Below the pieces are notes generated by a model that was not told the origin of the DNA, made no database searches, and worked only from the letters and a program-made list of their open reading frames with translations. From NCBI RefSeq assembly GCF_000755145.1, contig NZ_CP009228.1:2093694-2157693 (forward strand): 64,000 bases of DNA, written 5' to 3'. Shown here piece after piece: positions 26,231-35,725 of this stretch; position 1 is the stretch's first letter, and each line of letters begins with the position of its first letter. The stretch is from Treponema putidum. GTDB taxonomy: Bacteria > Spirochaetota > Spirochaetia > Treponematales > Treponemataceae. A program made the position numbers and the translations under genes.

Positions 26231-26983
26231 ATGAATATTGTACAAGTTAAAAACTTAAAAAAGACCTATCCCTTGGGAAAGGTTTTCGTTGAAGCCGTAA
26301 AAGGCATCGATTTTGCCATTGAACAAGGCGAATTCGTTTCGATTTCAGGGCCATCGGGTTCGGGCAAGTCAACCATTCTTAATATGATAGGTTTAATAGA
26401 TACGCCGTCTGGGGGAGAGCTCATCATAAATAATGAGAGTATTTATAAGGAATCGGATTTTGCATCTCTTTTAAAAAAGCAAAATAAGAAGGTTAAGGTG
26501 CCCAACAAACTGGATAAAAAAATGACCGTACTTCGGCATGAGTATTTGGGCTTTATTTTTCAGTCCTTTAACCTTGTACCCGTTTTAAATGTTTATGAAA
26601 ACATAGAATTTCCTCTTTTGTTCGGTAAAGCAAAAGAGAGTAAAGCAAAGCAAACCGAATGGATTAACTATTTAATCGACAAAGTAGGCTTGAGCGAATG
26701 GAGAAACCATAAGTCGAACGAGCTTTCAGGCGGTCAAAGGCAGAGGGTTGCCATTGCAAGGGCTTTGGCTACTAAACCTCAAATAGTTCTAGCCGATGAA
26801 CCTACTGCTAACCTTGATTCAAAAACAGGTATTCAAATTTTAGAGCTTATGAAAGAGGTAAACAGGGAGCTTAAAACAACCTTTATCTTTTCGACACATG
26901 ATGCAAAGATCGTAGATATGACAAATCACCGCATTAAGATTTTGGACGGTCAAATTCTCGAAGATGTAAAGGCTTCAGCTTAA
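26231..26983 (+). CDS. ABC transporter ATP-binding protein (LolD/MacB type)
   Basis: A 250-residue ATPase starting at 26231, where TGGAGG gives a proper ribosome site. Walker A GPSGSGKST, Q-loop FIFQSFNLVPVLNVYENIEF, signature LSGGQRQRVAIARAL, Walker B IVLADEPTANLD and H-loop FSTHD are all intact. An unusual ~30-residue insertion with many lysines (KKQNKKVKVPNKLDKKMTV) lies before the Q-loop. It energises the two FtsX-type permeases that follow, a mechanotransmission-type system such as LolCDE. Confidence 0.9.
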   Translation: MNIVQVKNLKKTYPLGKVFVEAVKGIDFAIEQGEFVSISGPSGSGKSTILNMIGLIDTPSGGELIINNESIYKESDFASLLKKQNKKVKVPNKLDKKMTVLRHEYLGFIFQSFNLVPVLNVYENIEFPLLFGKAKESKAKQTEWINYLIDKVGLSEWRNHKSNELSGGQRQRVAIARALATKPQIVLADEPTANLDSKTGIQILELMKEVNRELKTTFIFSTHDAKIVDMTNHRIKILDGQILEDVKASA

Positions 26984-26999
26984 ACTTAGGAAAATTATT

Positions 27000-28520
27000 A
27001 TGAATAAGACAATTTTAAAAATGGCGGTAAAAAATCTTTTTGCAAATAAAGCAAAGATGATTATTACCTTGTCACTTATAGGAATAGGAACGTTTTTAGT
27101 CATACTAGGATTCGGTATCTTAAATTTTTCATTGCAGCAAACCGAAGAAGTGTGCATAAGCGATTTTTCGGGAGACGTTTTAATTACGGGCAAGTCTGAA
27201 AAAGACACTGTAAGGGTACAGCTTTTGGGAATCTTTCAGACGGTAAGTGTCAGCATGGATGTACCTAAGATGCCTTATCTAACCCCTTTTGAAAAAGTTA
27301 AGTCTAAGGTTGAAAGCCTTCCTGAGGTAAAGGGGCTTACATATTCGGTTTTTGAAAGCGGTATGCTTAGGGCTCTTGATTTACCCGATTCATGGGAGGT
27401 AGAGGATGAAAATAGATATTCTATCCCTTATGCGCAGATTCTCGGTATTGAGCCTGAAAGTTATAAAAATCTTTTTGATACGATTAATATTTATGAAGGT
27501 GAATACCCTAAAACCTCAACAGAGAAGTTTGCTTTAATTCCCCGTGATTTAAAAGAAAAGTTTGAAAAGTATTATGGCAGGCCATTAAAGTTGGGAGATG
27601 AAATATTGGTATCGGCCTTTGCAGGGAAGGCAAGGCAGCAAAAAGTTATCGTAACTGGTTTTTTCGATTATGCTCACCCCGATACGGCAATAGACGGTAT
27701 AGCCTATTTTGATGTAGATACTACCCGTATACTTGCCGATATGACAATGGGGGCAAAGACTGTAGCTGCCATTCCCGATTCAGTTGATTTAACTCTTTCC
27801 GACAAATCGGAAGATGAACTTTTTTCAGATGATTCGGGCTCGGATATTATAGATACTGTGCAGAGCACTAATGCAAAGATTGATTATGATAATCTTTTAG
27901 GAAGTACCGAGCTCAGAGACCAACTCAACTTAGCCGACAATGAAGCTTGGCACCATATCGTAATAAAGCTAAAAGATTCTTCAAAGACTCAAAGCGTTAT
28001 AAAAACCTTAAATGATTGGTTTAAGGCAGAAGGAATAAATGCTCAAGCTATAAATTGGGAACTCGGAATGGCAACGTATTATGGAGCAATAGAAGGAACA
28101 AGAATTCTTTTTATTACAATGCTGGCTATCCTTTCCGTAGTAGTTTTAATAGTTATAATGAATACCTTGGTTGTAGCCGTTATGCAAAGAAGTTCCGAAA
28201 TAGGAACAATGAGGGCTATTGGAGCTAAAAAGAGTTTTGTAAGAAAAATATTTTTTGCAGAATCTTTTTTTATGTCTTGTATAGGTGTTCTTATAGGCTT
28301 GGTACTTGCTCTTATCGCTGCAGCTATAATTAACGGTTTTGATATCAGGGTCGGAGATATACTTGCTGCTATGTTCGGAGGAAAACAAATAAGGGTAAGC
28401 ATTTCTGTAGGTTCTGCTGTTTGGACAACGGCTGCAATGCTTTTAGCGGGGCTCGCAGCAAACTGGTATCCGGTAAGGCTTGCTTTAAAGATAAGTCCTC
28501 TTGAAGCAATCAACCGTTAA
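27000..28520 (+). CDS. ABC transporter permease, FtsX/LolC-E type
   Basis: A 506-residue permease: one N-terminal membrane helix (residues ~20-42), a large periplasmic MacB-PCD-like domain (~45-365) and three C-terminal helices with the FtsX-domain block RSSEIGTMRAIGAKKSFVRK. A Ser/Asp-rich stretch lies at about residues 260-285. It follows the ATPase by 16 bases. With the LolA-like protein downstream, movement of lipoprotein or other envelope cargo is a reasonable inference. Confidence 0.88.
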   Translation: MNKTILKMAVKNLFANKAKMIITLSLIGIGTFLVILGFGILNFSLQQTEEVCISDFSGDVLITGKSEKDTVRVQLLGIFQTVSVSMDVPKMPYLTPFEKVKSKVESLPEVKGLTYSVFESGMLRALDLPDSWEVEDENRYSIPYAQILGIEPESYKNLFDTINIYEGEYPKTSTEKFALIPRDLKEKFEKYYGRPLKLGDEILVSAFAGKARQQKVIVTGFFDYAHPDTAIDGIAYFDVDTTRILADMTMGAKTVAAIPDSVDLTLSDKSEDELFSDDSGSDIIDTVQSTNAKIDYDNLLGSTELRDQLNLADNEAWHHIVIKLKDSSKTQSVIKTLNDWFKAEGINAQAINWELGMATYYGAIEGTRILFITMLAILSVVVLIVIMNTLVVAVMQRSSEIGTMRAIGAKKSFVRKIFFAESFFMSCIGVLIGLVLALIAAAIINGFDIRVGDILAAMFGGKQIRVSISVGSAVWTTAAMLLAGLAANWYPVRLALKISPLEAINR

Positions 28521-28536
28521 AAAAGGGAGATAAGTT

Positions 28537-29871
28537 ATGAATATATTAAAAATAGCGTTTAAGAATTTAAACAGACAAAAAAGGCGGAGCATTCTTTTGG
28601 TTTTTGCAATAGCCTTTGCTTTCTTTGTCGTTATCTTTATAGACGGCATGACTTCCGGTGCCTTAAACAGTATGGCCGGAGAAATTTCAAAAATTGTAGG
28701 CGGTCATGTCTATGTAGTAGGAGCAAAAAAAGCTCCCGATAAATCGGCCGATGATTCTGCTCAAACCTATATGGATGTAAAAGATATTGAGTTTATCGAA
28801 AAGACCGTAAAAGAATTAGGTATAGATACTATGTATGCTATAAAACGAAACCGTGCATCGGGTAAGCTCATATTTGAAGGAAAAGAAGTTACCTCTCAAA
28901 TTGACGGCTGTAAATTTGACGAAGAAGCAATTTTACATGACAGCATTCTTTTTAAAGAAGGAAATTGGGAGGCCATGAAAAAAGAAAATGCAATTCTTCT
29001 TTCAGAATCGGTAGCCAAAACCTTAAATGTAGACTTGCACGATATAATTTTGCTTGAAACTAAGACCTCGCAAGGCCAGCTTACGGTTATTGAACTTCAA
29101 GTAGAAGGTATTGCAGTAAACCGCTCTTCATTCGCCGGAATCACAAATTATATCAATTTTGATTATTTGCAAAAAATTGCAGAGATGGAAAAAGACAGTA
29201 TAGAAGTATATTCGCTTTTTTTAAAAAATCCCGATATGCAGGAAATTTATGCACAACAGCTTGAAAGAAAAATCGCAGAAACGCATCCCGTTACAAGCAG
29301 GGACCTTGCCCGAACTATAAGCCCTTCACAGCCTGCAAGCAATGTATTTAAGCAACTTGAAGAAGGAAAGTGGCAGGGAACCAAATTCGGCATAGCTACT
29401 TTTTACGATTTTGCTCCGCAGGTTATTACCTTTATGAATACCTTAAACGGTATAAGTTTCGGTATTTTGATTGTGCTTTTGGTTATTACGATGATAGGTA
29501 TTTCAAATACCTTTAAAATTATTGTATATGAGCGAAGAGGCGAGATCGGGACTATGCGCTCTTGCGGTGTTATGAGAAAGCATATAAGGCGTCTTTTTCT
29601 TGCAGAAGCTTCATTTTTATCCTTATTCGGAGCCGTGTGCGGTTTTGTCCTTGCTATTCTTGTAATGCAGATTATCTCGTTTATTCCGATTGCCGTAGAT
29701 TCACCTTTTTCGGTCTTTACCAAAAACGGATACTTTACATGGAACTTATCATCTCTTTTAGTTTTGTTAAAGTTTGTGATAATGTTGGGTTTAACCCTTC
29801 TTACCGTAAGAGGTTCAGCGTCGAGAGCCGCTAATATGGTCCCTGCCGAAGCGTTAAGGTCGGGGAAATAA
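28537..29871 (+). CDS. ABC transporter permease, FtsX/LolC-E type (second)
   Basis: A 444-residue companion permease with the same topology: N-terminal helix (RRSILLVFAIAFAFFVVIFI), periplasmic domain, and three C-terminal helices including YERRGEIGTMRSCGVMRKHI. It starts 16 bases after the first permease with GGGAG upstream. The two different permeases plus one ATPase reproduce the LolC/LolE/LolD stoichiometry. Confidence 0.88.
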   Translation: MNILKIAFKNLNRQKRRSILLVFAIAFAFFVVIFIDGMTSGALNSMAGEISKIVGGHVYVVGAKKAPDKSADDSAQTYMDVKDIEFIEKTVKELGIDTMYAIKRNRASGKLIFEGKEVTSQIDGCKFDEEAILHDSILFKEGNWEAMKKENAILLSESVAKTLNVDLHDIILLETKTSQGQLTVIELQVEGIAVNRSSFAGITNYINFDYLQKIAEMEKDSIEVYSLFLKNPDMQEIYAQQLERKIAETHPVTSRDLARTISPSQPASNVFKQLEEGKWQGTKFGIATFYDFAPQVITFMNTLNGISFGILIVLLVITMIGISNTFKIIVYERRGEIGTMRSCGVMRKHIRRLFLAEASFLSLFGAVCGFVLAILVMQIISFIPIAVDSPFSVFTKNGYFTWNLSSLLVLLKFVIMLGLTLLTVRGSASRAANMVPAEALRSGK

Positions 29872-29883
29872 GTTTTTATAGGA

Positions 29884-30043
29884 GATTCGATAAACAGTTC
29901 GGCAGAAATTCAGCCTCACTGTTTATCTGGCGAGTTTTGTGCTTTGCACAAAATATCGCTTATTGTATGCGGTTTGTAAACAAACTGCGTGAAAAAACTT
30001 TTTTCGCAAATTGATATTTGCTGCAAAAAGTTTTTATGGGAGA
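29884..30043 (+). repeat. Modular palindromic intergenic element, copy A
   Basis: Plus-strand copy with all modules: GATAAACAGTTCGGCAG ... CACTGTTTATC hairpin, GTTTTGTGC / GCACAAAAT hairpin, GTTTGT/ACAAAC hairpin, and a terminal AAAAACTTTTTTCGCAAAT / ATTTGCTGCAAAAAGTTTTT hairpin that ends at the ribosome site of the LolA-like gene. Related copies lie at 20163 and 63768. Confidence 0.75.
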
Positions 30044-30047
30044 ATGT

Positions 30048-30815
30048 ATGAAATATTTTATTAACAAAAAATTATTGATTATACTCATTGCTTTTTTTGT
30101 AAGCATTGCGGTATTTGCCGAGGTTCCTTCAATGGAGGAAATGTATAAGATTATGGATAAAGTTTTTGAAAGAGGAAATTTTAAAAAAGATTTTGCCTGT
30201 ACCATCACTCTGATGGTAGAAAAACCTAATCAGCCTAGAGAGGCTGTTCAGTTTAAACTTTTTAGGCGTGATACTAAGGACCAAACCGTTCTTATTCAGT
30301 TGGCACCTGAGGCTGATAAGGGAAACGGTTATTTACAGGAAAAAGAAAACCTTTGGTTCTATGATCCTATTGCCCATCAGTTTACTCATTCTTCGCTTAA
30401 AAGAAATTTGGCAAACAGTGATACAAAGATATCCGATGTAAATAAAAAGTCCGAATTTATGCAAGCTTGGGAAATTCTTAAAATTGAAGAAGGAAAAGTT
30501 GGTAAGTATGAGGTTTATATAGTAACTGCTAAGGCCCTCGAAAAGGATGCTGCTTATGCGCAAGAAAAATTCTTTGTACAAAAAGATAAACCCCGTCTTT
30601 TAAAAACAGAAAGTTACGGTGCAAGCGGAAAGCACATGAGAACTACTTATACACCCAAACATATAGAGTTTGAAGGTATGCTGCTTCCCGTCCAGCAAAT
30701 ATATATAAATGAGCTTATCAAGGGAGAAAAAACAACGCAGATATTTCAAGACTTCAGCACTGCAAACATTGATGATGTTGTTTTTACAAAGGCTTATTTG
30801 GAGAAGATAAACTAA
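30048..30815 (+). CDS. Outer-membrane lipoprotein-sorting (LolA-like) periplasmic protein
   Basis: About 255 residues from ATG 30048. A signal peptide (LLIILIAFFVSIAVFA|E) is followed by a LolA/LppX-type fold: FACTITLMVEKPNQPREAVQ, ENLWFYDPIAHQFTHSSLKR, and a C-terminal domain with YTPKHIEFEGMLLPVQQ and DFSTANIDDVVFTKAYLEK. Family members are annotated as outer membrane lipoprotein-sorting proteins and sit beside FtsX-type ABC permeases. It would accept hydrophobic cargo from the transporter encoded upstream. GGGAG precedes the ATG. Confidence 0.82.
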   Translation: MKYFINKKLLIILIAFFVSIAVFAEVPSMEEMYKIMDKVFERGNFKKDFACTITLMVEKPNQPREAVQFKLFRRDTKDQTVLIQLAPEADKGNGYLQEKENLWFYDPIAHQFTHSSLKRNLANSDTKISDVNKKSEFMQAWEILKIEEGKVGKYEVYIVTAKALEKDAAYAQEKFFVQKDKPRLLKTESYGASGKHMRTTYTPKHIEFEGMLLPVQQIYINELIKGEKTTQIFQDFSTANIDDVVFTKAYLEKIN

Positions 30816-30816
30816 T

Positions 30817-32291
30817 ATGAAAAAGATTGTAATTTTTATTTTTGTTCTGTTTTTCCCTTTTTTGTGTTTACACAAGAAAACTCTTCCGATTTGGAAGATG
30901 ATCTTTTCGGCGGAGATGAAGATACCCTTATATCTGCCGAAGAAGCTGGTTCTGACAGTAAGAGTAATTTAAAGTTTAAGGCTGATCTTGAAAAGGCAAA
31001 CCTTAGCCTTGAGTCAAAAAAATTGAGAATAGGCGGAAGTTTAAGTTCTTCAATGGGAATAAATTATTCTTGGGCCGACCCATATTCAAAGAAGAATGAT
31101 TACCTTAAATCTTTTAAAGACGGAAAGGGAATCTTTAACACAACCTTAAACGGAAGCCTTTTTTTTGATGCCCGTCCCAATGAAGACTTAAAACTTTACG
31201 GAAAATTTCTTTTCGGTTTTCCCTTCGAGAAGAGTTTGTCTGGACAAGGAGCTGCAATTATTCCCTCTGCGTCTGGTATACCTCCTACATTTGCAGGTTT
31301 AAAATTACCTGCTTTTGTTGAAAGCTCAGGTGTGCCTAATATTAAAATCCAAGAGCTTTACACTGATTTTTCCGCTAAGAACATTGCCTTTTTCCGTTTT
31401 GGAAAACATGCGGTAAAATGGGGAACCGGTTATTTTTATAGTCCTGCCGATGTTATAAATATTTCAAGAATCGATCCTCAAGATCCTACGGCTGATAGGG
31501 AAGGAGGGATTTCTTTAAGAACCCATATAATAATTCCCAAAACCCAGCACAATATCTGGCTCTATCTATTGCCTCCGGGGCAGGGTGACGGCAAAGACGG
31601 CTATGATCCCAAATACACGGCAGGAGCCGCAAAGGGCGAGTTTGTTGTCGGCAACTGGGAATTGGGATTTGGAGGCTGGTACAAATACGAAAAAGCCCCT
31701 CGTCTTATTACCACCGTTTCGGGCAGCATTGCAGGAAAGGTTGCCGTCTTCGGTGAGGGCGTTTTTGCTTGGGGAAGCGACTATACCTATTATAAGGCCG
31801 ATATGAGCCCTTATCCTGAAAAAAATAAGCCATTTTTTCAGGCAACCCTCGGTGCTTCGTATTCAAATGCCGACACCAATACCGGTATCGCTTTACAATA
31901 TTTTTATAACGGCTTCGGGTACTCCAATACGGATACCGCTCAAGATATTCTTTCAAAGGCTGCTGTGCACATAAAAAATAAGAATTACACTCATCCTTCA
32001 GTCCTTGCCTCAGGTGATATTTTTGCTATGGGAAATATAGGCCAACACTATATAGCTCTTAATATAAGCCAAAATAAACTCGGTACCGATAAGTTGAGCC
32101 TAAACCTTTTTCAGCAATTTGCTATATCGGAGCTTGAAGGTCTTTCAACGCTTACCCTTAACTGGAGAATCTATAAATTTGCTAGTATGAGTACAGGGCC
32201 TTCTTTTAGCTATCCCTTAAGTCCCGATTCAAAGACGAAGGGTGAGGTGAGGTATAGTCTTTCGTTCCGTTTAGGCGGCGGCACCTTCTAA
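30817..32291 (+). pseudogene. Outer-membrane beta-barrel-type protein, frameshifted in the signal peptide
   Basis: ATG 30817 begins a signal peptide (MKKIVIFIFVLFFPF) in one frame; the rest of the protein is in another. Adding one T in the T run near 30855-30862 gives PFFVFTQENSSDLEDDLFGG and a protein of ~491 residues. The mature part has an acidic start, then many amphipathic beta strands (GGSLSSSMGINYSWAD, GFGGWYKYEKAP) ending in YSLSFRLGGGTF, with a terminal aromatic typical of outer-membrane barrels. It is last in the LolCDE-like operon, so it may be the outer-membrane partner. A sequencing error is as likely as a true frameshift. Confidence 0.7.
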
Positions 32292-32329
32292 TCCGGCAAT
32301 ATGCGGCCGATGACTTTGTCGCTTCATAA

Positions 32330-32600
32330 AAATTAATCCTCAGCGTATCAAAGATACGCCTCCGGTTAATTTTTATTCGCTTCGCGTCCTCGGCTCGCCT
32401 ATTGCCGGATTGGATTAATCCCCCGCCACGGATGGCGGTGGTTCCAAGATTTGAGAGTTTGTGCTTGCCACAAACTCTAAGATGAAAAATGTACAAGGAC
32501 GTACATTTTTCATCGAACTACTGCGTTGCTGCGAAAAAATGAATGCTCGGCGTGCACAAAGCACGCCTGTGGGTGTTTTTTGTACGCGCCTTGTATCTGT
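32330..32600. repeat. Cluster of palindromes between the ABC operon and the integron
   Basis: At least five hairpins lie in a row: AAAAATTAA...TTAATTTTT enclosing GCGTATC/GATACGC (about 32337-32370), CGCCA..TGGCG (32423-32436), GAGTTTGTG/CACAAACTC (32455-32479), GATGAAAAATGTAC/GTACATTTTTCATC (32481-32515) and CGTGC/GCACG (32540-32570). The segment GCTCGCCTATTGCCGGATTG (32394-32413) recurs in near-identical form at the far end of the integron (53940). No gene is seen in 32292-32915. Confidence 0.65.
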
Positions 32601-32915
32601 ACCCTCTATTTACGGCTTGGCTATTTCTCTTCCTCTAATCTCCAAAAAATCTTAAATACTTGCATATTCCATAAAAATGTGCGATAATTGACTTATACAT
32701 TAAGAAAACTGCCGCTTATAGTATGTTTCGGCTATGTAAGGCTGGCTTTTTCTTACAATGTTTTTTATGCTTTAAGCCTGTTGATCTATTAAAGGTCAAT
32801 GCTTTAGCATAATTTTTTACTTAGGTTTATTGAGATGGGAAGATTAATCATCATAATAGACCATGGATAAGCTATGTCATAAAAATGTGTATTGTGCTTT
32901 TTTAAGGAGGTTTTT

Positions 32916-34187
32916 ATGTTTATTGAAATTAAGCCTTATGAAAAAGAACGTTTGTCGGTGCGTTTTAAAGCTGATGGAGAAGATTTTTCTAAAATTCTGC
33001 AATCAATAAAAAAAGTACCTAACAGGGTTTGGATACCGGTCGGATGTTTCTGGATTATACCTGCCGACCGTAATTCTTGCGATATGTTATTAAACAACCT
33101 TTATAATGAAGGACTATGCAGAGGGGATTCCGGCTTTACCTTTAAAGATTCTGGACTTAGTGATAGAAAGCCTCATGATATTGAGCCTTTGAATACCGAA
33201 ATTATTAGAGAAAGGAATAATCATACTGTACCGGATATTCAGTATATTTTAAATAAGTTGGAAGAAGTTATTACTGCTAAACACTACAGTAAGCGTACAA
33301 TGGAGATCTACAGCTATTGGATAAGCCGCTTTATTCGTGAAAATAATAATAAAAATCTTAAAACTCTTTCCGATAAGGAAATAAATTCCTTTGTGAGCCG
33401 TCTTGCAGTAAAAGAAAAGGCTGCCTCTTCAAGCCAAAATCAGGCTCTTGCAGCTCTTTTATTTTTATACAAAATATATTAGGATTACATATAAAGACTC
33501 CTGAAAATATAGTCCGTGCTAAAAAGCCTAAAAAGCTGCCTGCCGTAATGACCCGTGAGGAAACTGCAAAGATATTCTCTCTTTTGCCTGAAAACGATTA
33601 CGGGCTTCTTATCCGTTTGCTTTACGGAACCGGAATGCGGCTTATGGAAGCTCTCCGTCTGCGTGTGCAGGATATAGATTTTTCTGCAAATGAAATTACG
33701 GTACACTGCGGAAAAGGTGCGAAAGACCGTTCTGCCTGTTTCGCTTAAATTTCCGCTTCAAAAACATTTGGAAAATGTCCGGCGTATTCATGAGGCAGAC
33801 TGCAAGGACGGTTTCGGTTCGGCGCCGCTTCCGTTTGCTCTTGCAAAAAAATATCCCAATGCCGGCAAAACTTGGGCATGGCAGTGGGTGTTTCCCCAAG
33901 CACGCCGATGGCGGAATAAAGAAACCGGCGAGCAGGGGCGGCATCATATCGATCCTTCGGTTATTCAGCGTACCATGCATGAAGCGGTTTTAAGGTCAGG
34001 TATCCCTAAACCAATCGGCTGTCACACTTTCCGCCACTCATTTGCAACGCACCTGCTTGAAGCCGGCTACGATATCCGCACCATCCAAGAGCTTCTCGGC
34101 CACAGCGATGTTAAAACTACTATGGTTTACACCCATGTCCTAAACCGCGGCGGACTAGGTATTCAAAGCCCTATCGACAGGATGTGA
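32916..34187 (+). pseudogene. intI: Integron integrase IntI, disrupted
   Basis: Tyrosine recombinase with the IntI signatures: core-binding region (residues ~110-190), box [15 protein letters not shown], the IntI-specific patch ([20 protein letters not shown]), and box [14 protein letters not shown] ... [18 protein letters not shown] with the catalytic Tyr. It has an extra ~110-residue N-terminal domain. The ATG at 32916 has AAGGAGG. Two lesions: one missing A near 33470 (repair gives LYKNILGLHI), and loss of 8 bases near 33723-33732. There one copy of AAGACCGT appears lost from a tandem pair; restoring it gives AKDRKTVLP. The gene points toward the array, not away from it as in most integrons. 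Confidence 0.88.
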
Positions 34188-34296
34188 TCTTTCTTTTCTC
34201 CGTTTAGTGAGGATAGGCCTAATCTGCCGACCATCTATTTATCTGATTTGTATTTATGGTAGAAAGATGTTTTTTTTTGTTTTGCAGCAGTTTAGA

Positions 34297-34325
34297 TTGC
34301 AAATTATTGGTTTTTATGCTATAGT
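34297..34325 (+). promoter_or_regulatory. Candidate cassette promoter Pc
   Basis: TTGCAA (34297-34302) and TATAGT (34320-34325) with a 17-base spacer, 20 bases before the first crossover point. It would drive the nearest cassettes, playing the part of Pc although it lies downstream of intI. Confidence 0.6.
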
Positions 34326-34351
34326 GAGGAAGGGTCGAAGGAATGTTAGAT
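34326..34351 (+). other. Candidate attI recombination site
   Basis: The first cassette begins within GTTAGAT (34345-34351). The sequence to its left (GAGGAAGGGTCGAAGGAAT) is not an attC arm, so it is the attI side of the junction. The complete attI may extend further upstream toward intI. Confidence 0.6.
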
Positions 34352-34427
34352 GGACTCGTGCTACTGCACGAGCTGAATTTTTAGATATAAAGCTAGATTT
34401 AATATTAAAAAAAAGTATAATAGAGCT

Positions 34428-34736
34428 ATGAAACCTAAAGAAAAAAAAGAGATTTTTAATTTCTTAGAATATAATAAAAACATTCTCCAGTCCTATGGCG
34501 TAAAAAAAATAGGTCTTTTTGGTTCTTATGTACATAATCAACAAAATAAAAATAGCGATATTGATATATTAGTAGAATTCCATGCTGATAAAAAAAATTA
34601 TAATAACTTTATAAATTTAGTTTATTACTTGGAAGATAATTTGAATACAAAAATAGATTTATTAACCATAGAAAGTTTAAGTCCTTATATTGGTCAGAGA
34701 ATACTCAATGAGGTTGAATATGTATCGATCAAATGA
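34428..34736 (+). CDS. MntA-type minimal nucleotidyltransferase antitoxin (cassette 1)
   Basis: A 102-residue MNT protein. GLFGSY ... NSDIDILVEF gives the GS-x(n)-D-x-D nucleotidyltransferase motif. In MntA/HepT systems the MNT protein AMPylates a Tyr of HepT and so blocks its RNase activity. It overlaps the HepT gene by 17 bases. An almost identical copy sits at 50282. Confidence 0.88.
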   Translation: MKPKEKKEIFNFLEYNKNILQSYGVKKIGLFGSYVHNQQNKNSDIDILVEFHADKKNYNNFINLVYYLEDNLNTKIDLLTIESLSPYIGQRILNEVEYVSIK

Positions 34737-35076
34737 AGAGTTATTCAAGCATATTTTTGATGAAATTGTTTTTTTAGAATCTGAAACAAGGACCATATCA
34801 GAAGAAGTATTTTTAAAAGATGAAAAAACGCAACGAGCTTTTGCACGAAGTATTGAAATTATCGGAGAAGCCGTTAAAAATATTTCAAGTGATGTAATAA
34901 TTAAATATAAAGAAGTTCCATGGAGAAATATTGCCGGTATGAGAGATAAACTCATTCATGTTTATTTTTCCGTTGATTATGAAATTGTGTGGGATGTTGC
35001 AAAAAACATTATTCCTGAATTTAAGAACCAGCTGATAAAAATTATAAATACAGAAAAAAAGAAAAATGACAATTAA
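34720..35076 (+). CDS. HepT-type HEPN RNase toxin (cassette 1)
   Basis: About 118 residues. The HEPN motif RDKLIHVY (R-x4-H-x-Y) is intact: the Arg and His form the RNase site and the Tyr is the AMPylation target. FLKDEKTQRAFARSIEIIGEA is also typical. The start ATG 34720 lies inside the mntA gene. The same protein is found at 50574 with RDKLIHGY. Confidence 0.88.
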   Translation: MYRSNEELFKHIFDEIVFLESETRTISEEVFLKDEKTQRAFARSIEIIGEAVKNISSDVIIKYKEVPWRNIAGMRDKLIHVYFSVDYEIVWDVAKNIIPEFKNQLIKIINTEKKKNDN

Positions 35077-35725
35077 AGAAATAATAACAGAAATCAATAA
35101 AATAGAAATAGATATTGATGATTTTATAAGTGGTTACAAAAGCGAACAATTTGTCAGTAATTACGATGATTGGAATTATAAAGATGTCATTGCGCATCTT
35201 TTGGAATGGATTATGTTTTCAAAAAATAAACTAAACGCTATTGTACATAACCAAGATTTTCAAGAAATAAGTAATATCGATATATTCAATAAACAAAATT
35301 ATATAAAAAATAAGAATAAGCATATTACAGAATTACAGAAGAAATTAATCTTTGAACTGAATGAATATAAAAATATTGTGCTATTGTATACAGAAGCGGA
35401 TTTACAGAGAAAAGATTTGCCAACAGGTTTTTCATTTGAATTATGGCGGTATATGATAATGGATACTATTATACACCCTGTAATGCATTTATTATATTAT
35501 TTAATTAAAACAAAAAACTATAAGTTATTTTTCAAATTGTGTAAAAAATATAATGACATATTTTATTGTTATGCAAAAGAAAATCTTGAGGTGTATTCTT
35601 TTTATGAATATATTGAAGATAGTAAGAAATTTATTGAGAATATAAAAGAATTAGGCGAGCAATATAAAAATGATGATATGATACATGCAGTTTTAAAAGC
35701 CAATAAAATAGATGAAAACATCTAA
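35066..35725 (+). CDS. DinB/ClbS-like four-helix protein (cassette 1)
   Basis: A 219-residue protein whose start overlaps hepT. NYDDWNYKDVIAHLLEWIMF resembles the W-x-x-K-D-x-x-A-H-L motif of the DinB/ClbS(DfsB) superfamily, and PVMHLLYYL may supply another histidine. ClbS proteins protect against colibactin-type genotoxins, but the similarity here is only at motif level. It is a third gene in a toxin-antitoxin cassette; the second copy of this cassette keeps only its ends. Confidence 0.6.
   Translation: MTIKEIITEINKIEIDIDDFISGYKSEQFVSNYDDWNYKDVIAHLLEWIMFSKNKLNAIVHNQDFQEISNIDIFNKQNYIKNKNKHITELQKKLIFELNEYKNIVLLYTEADLQRKDLPTGFSFELWRYMIMDTIIHPVMHLLYYLIKTKNYKLFFKLCKKYNDIFYCYAKENLEVYSFYEYIEDSKKFIENIKELGEQYKNDDMIHAVLKANKIDENI

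Noticed and set aside
32461-32655. A 64-codon ORF in the palindrome cluster
   Set aside because: It has no ribosome site, reads through several hairpins and has no recognisable protein pattern.
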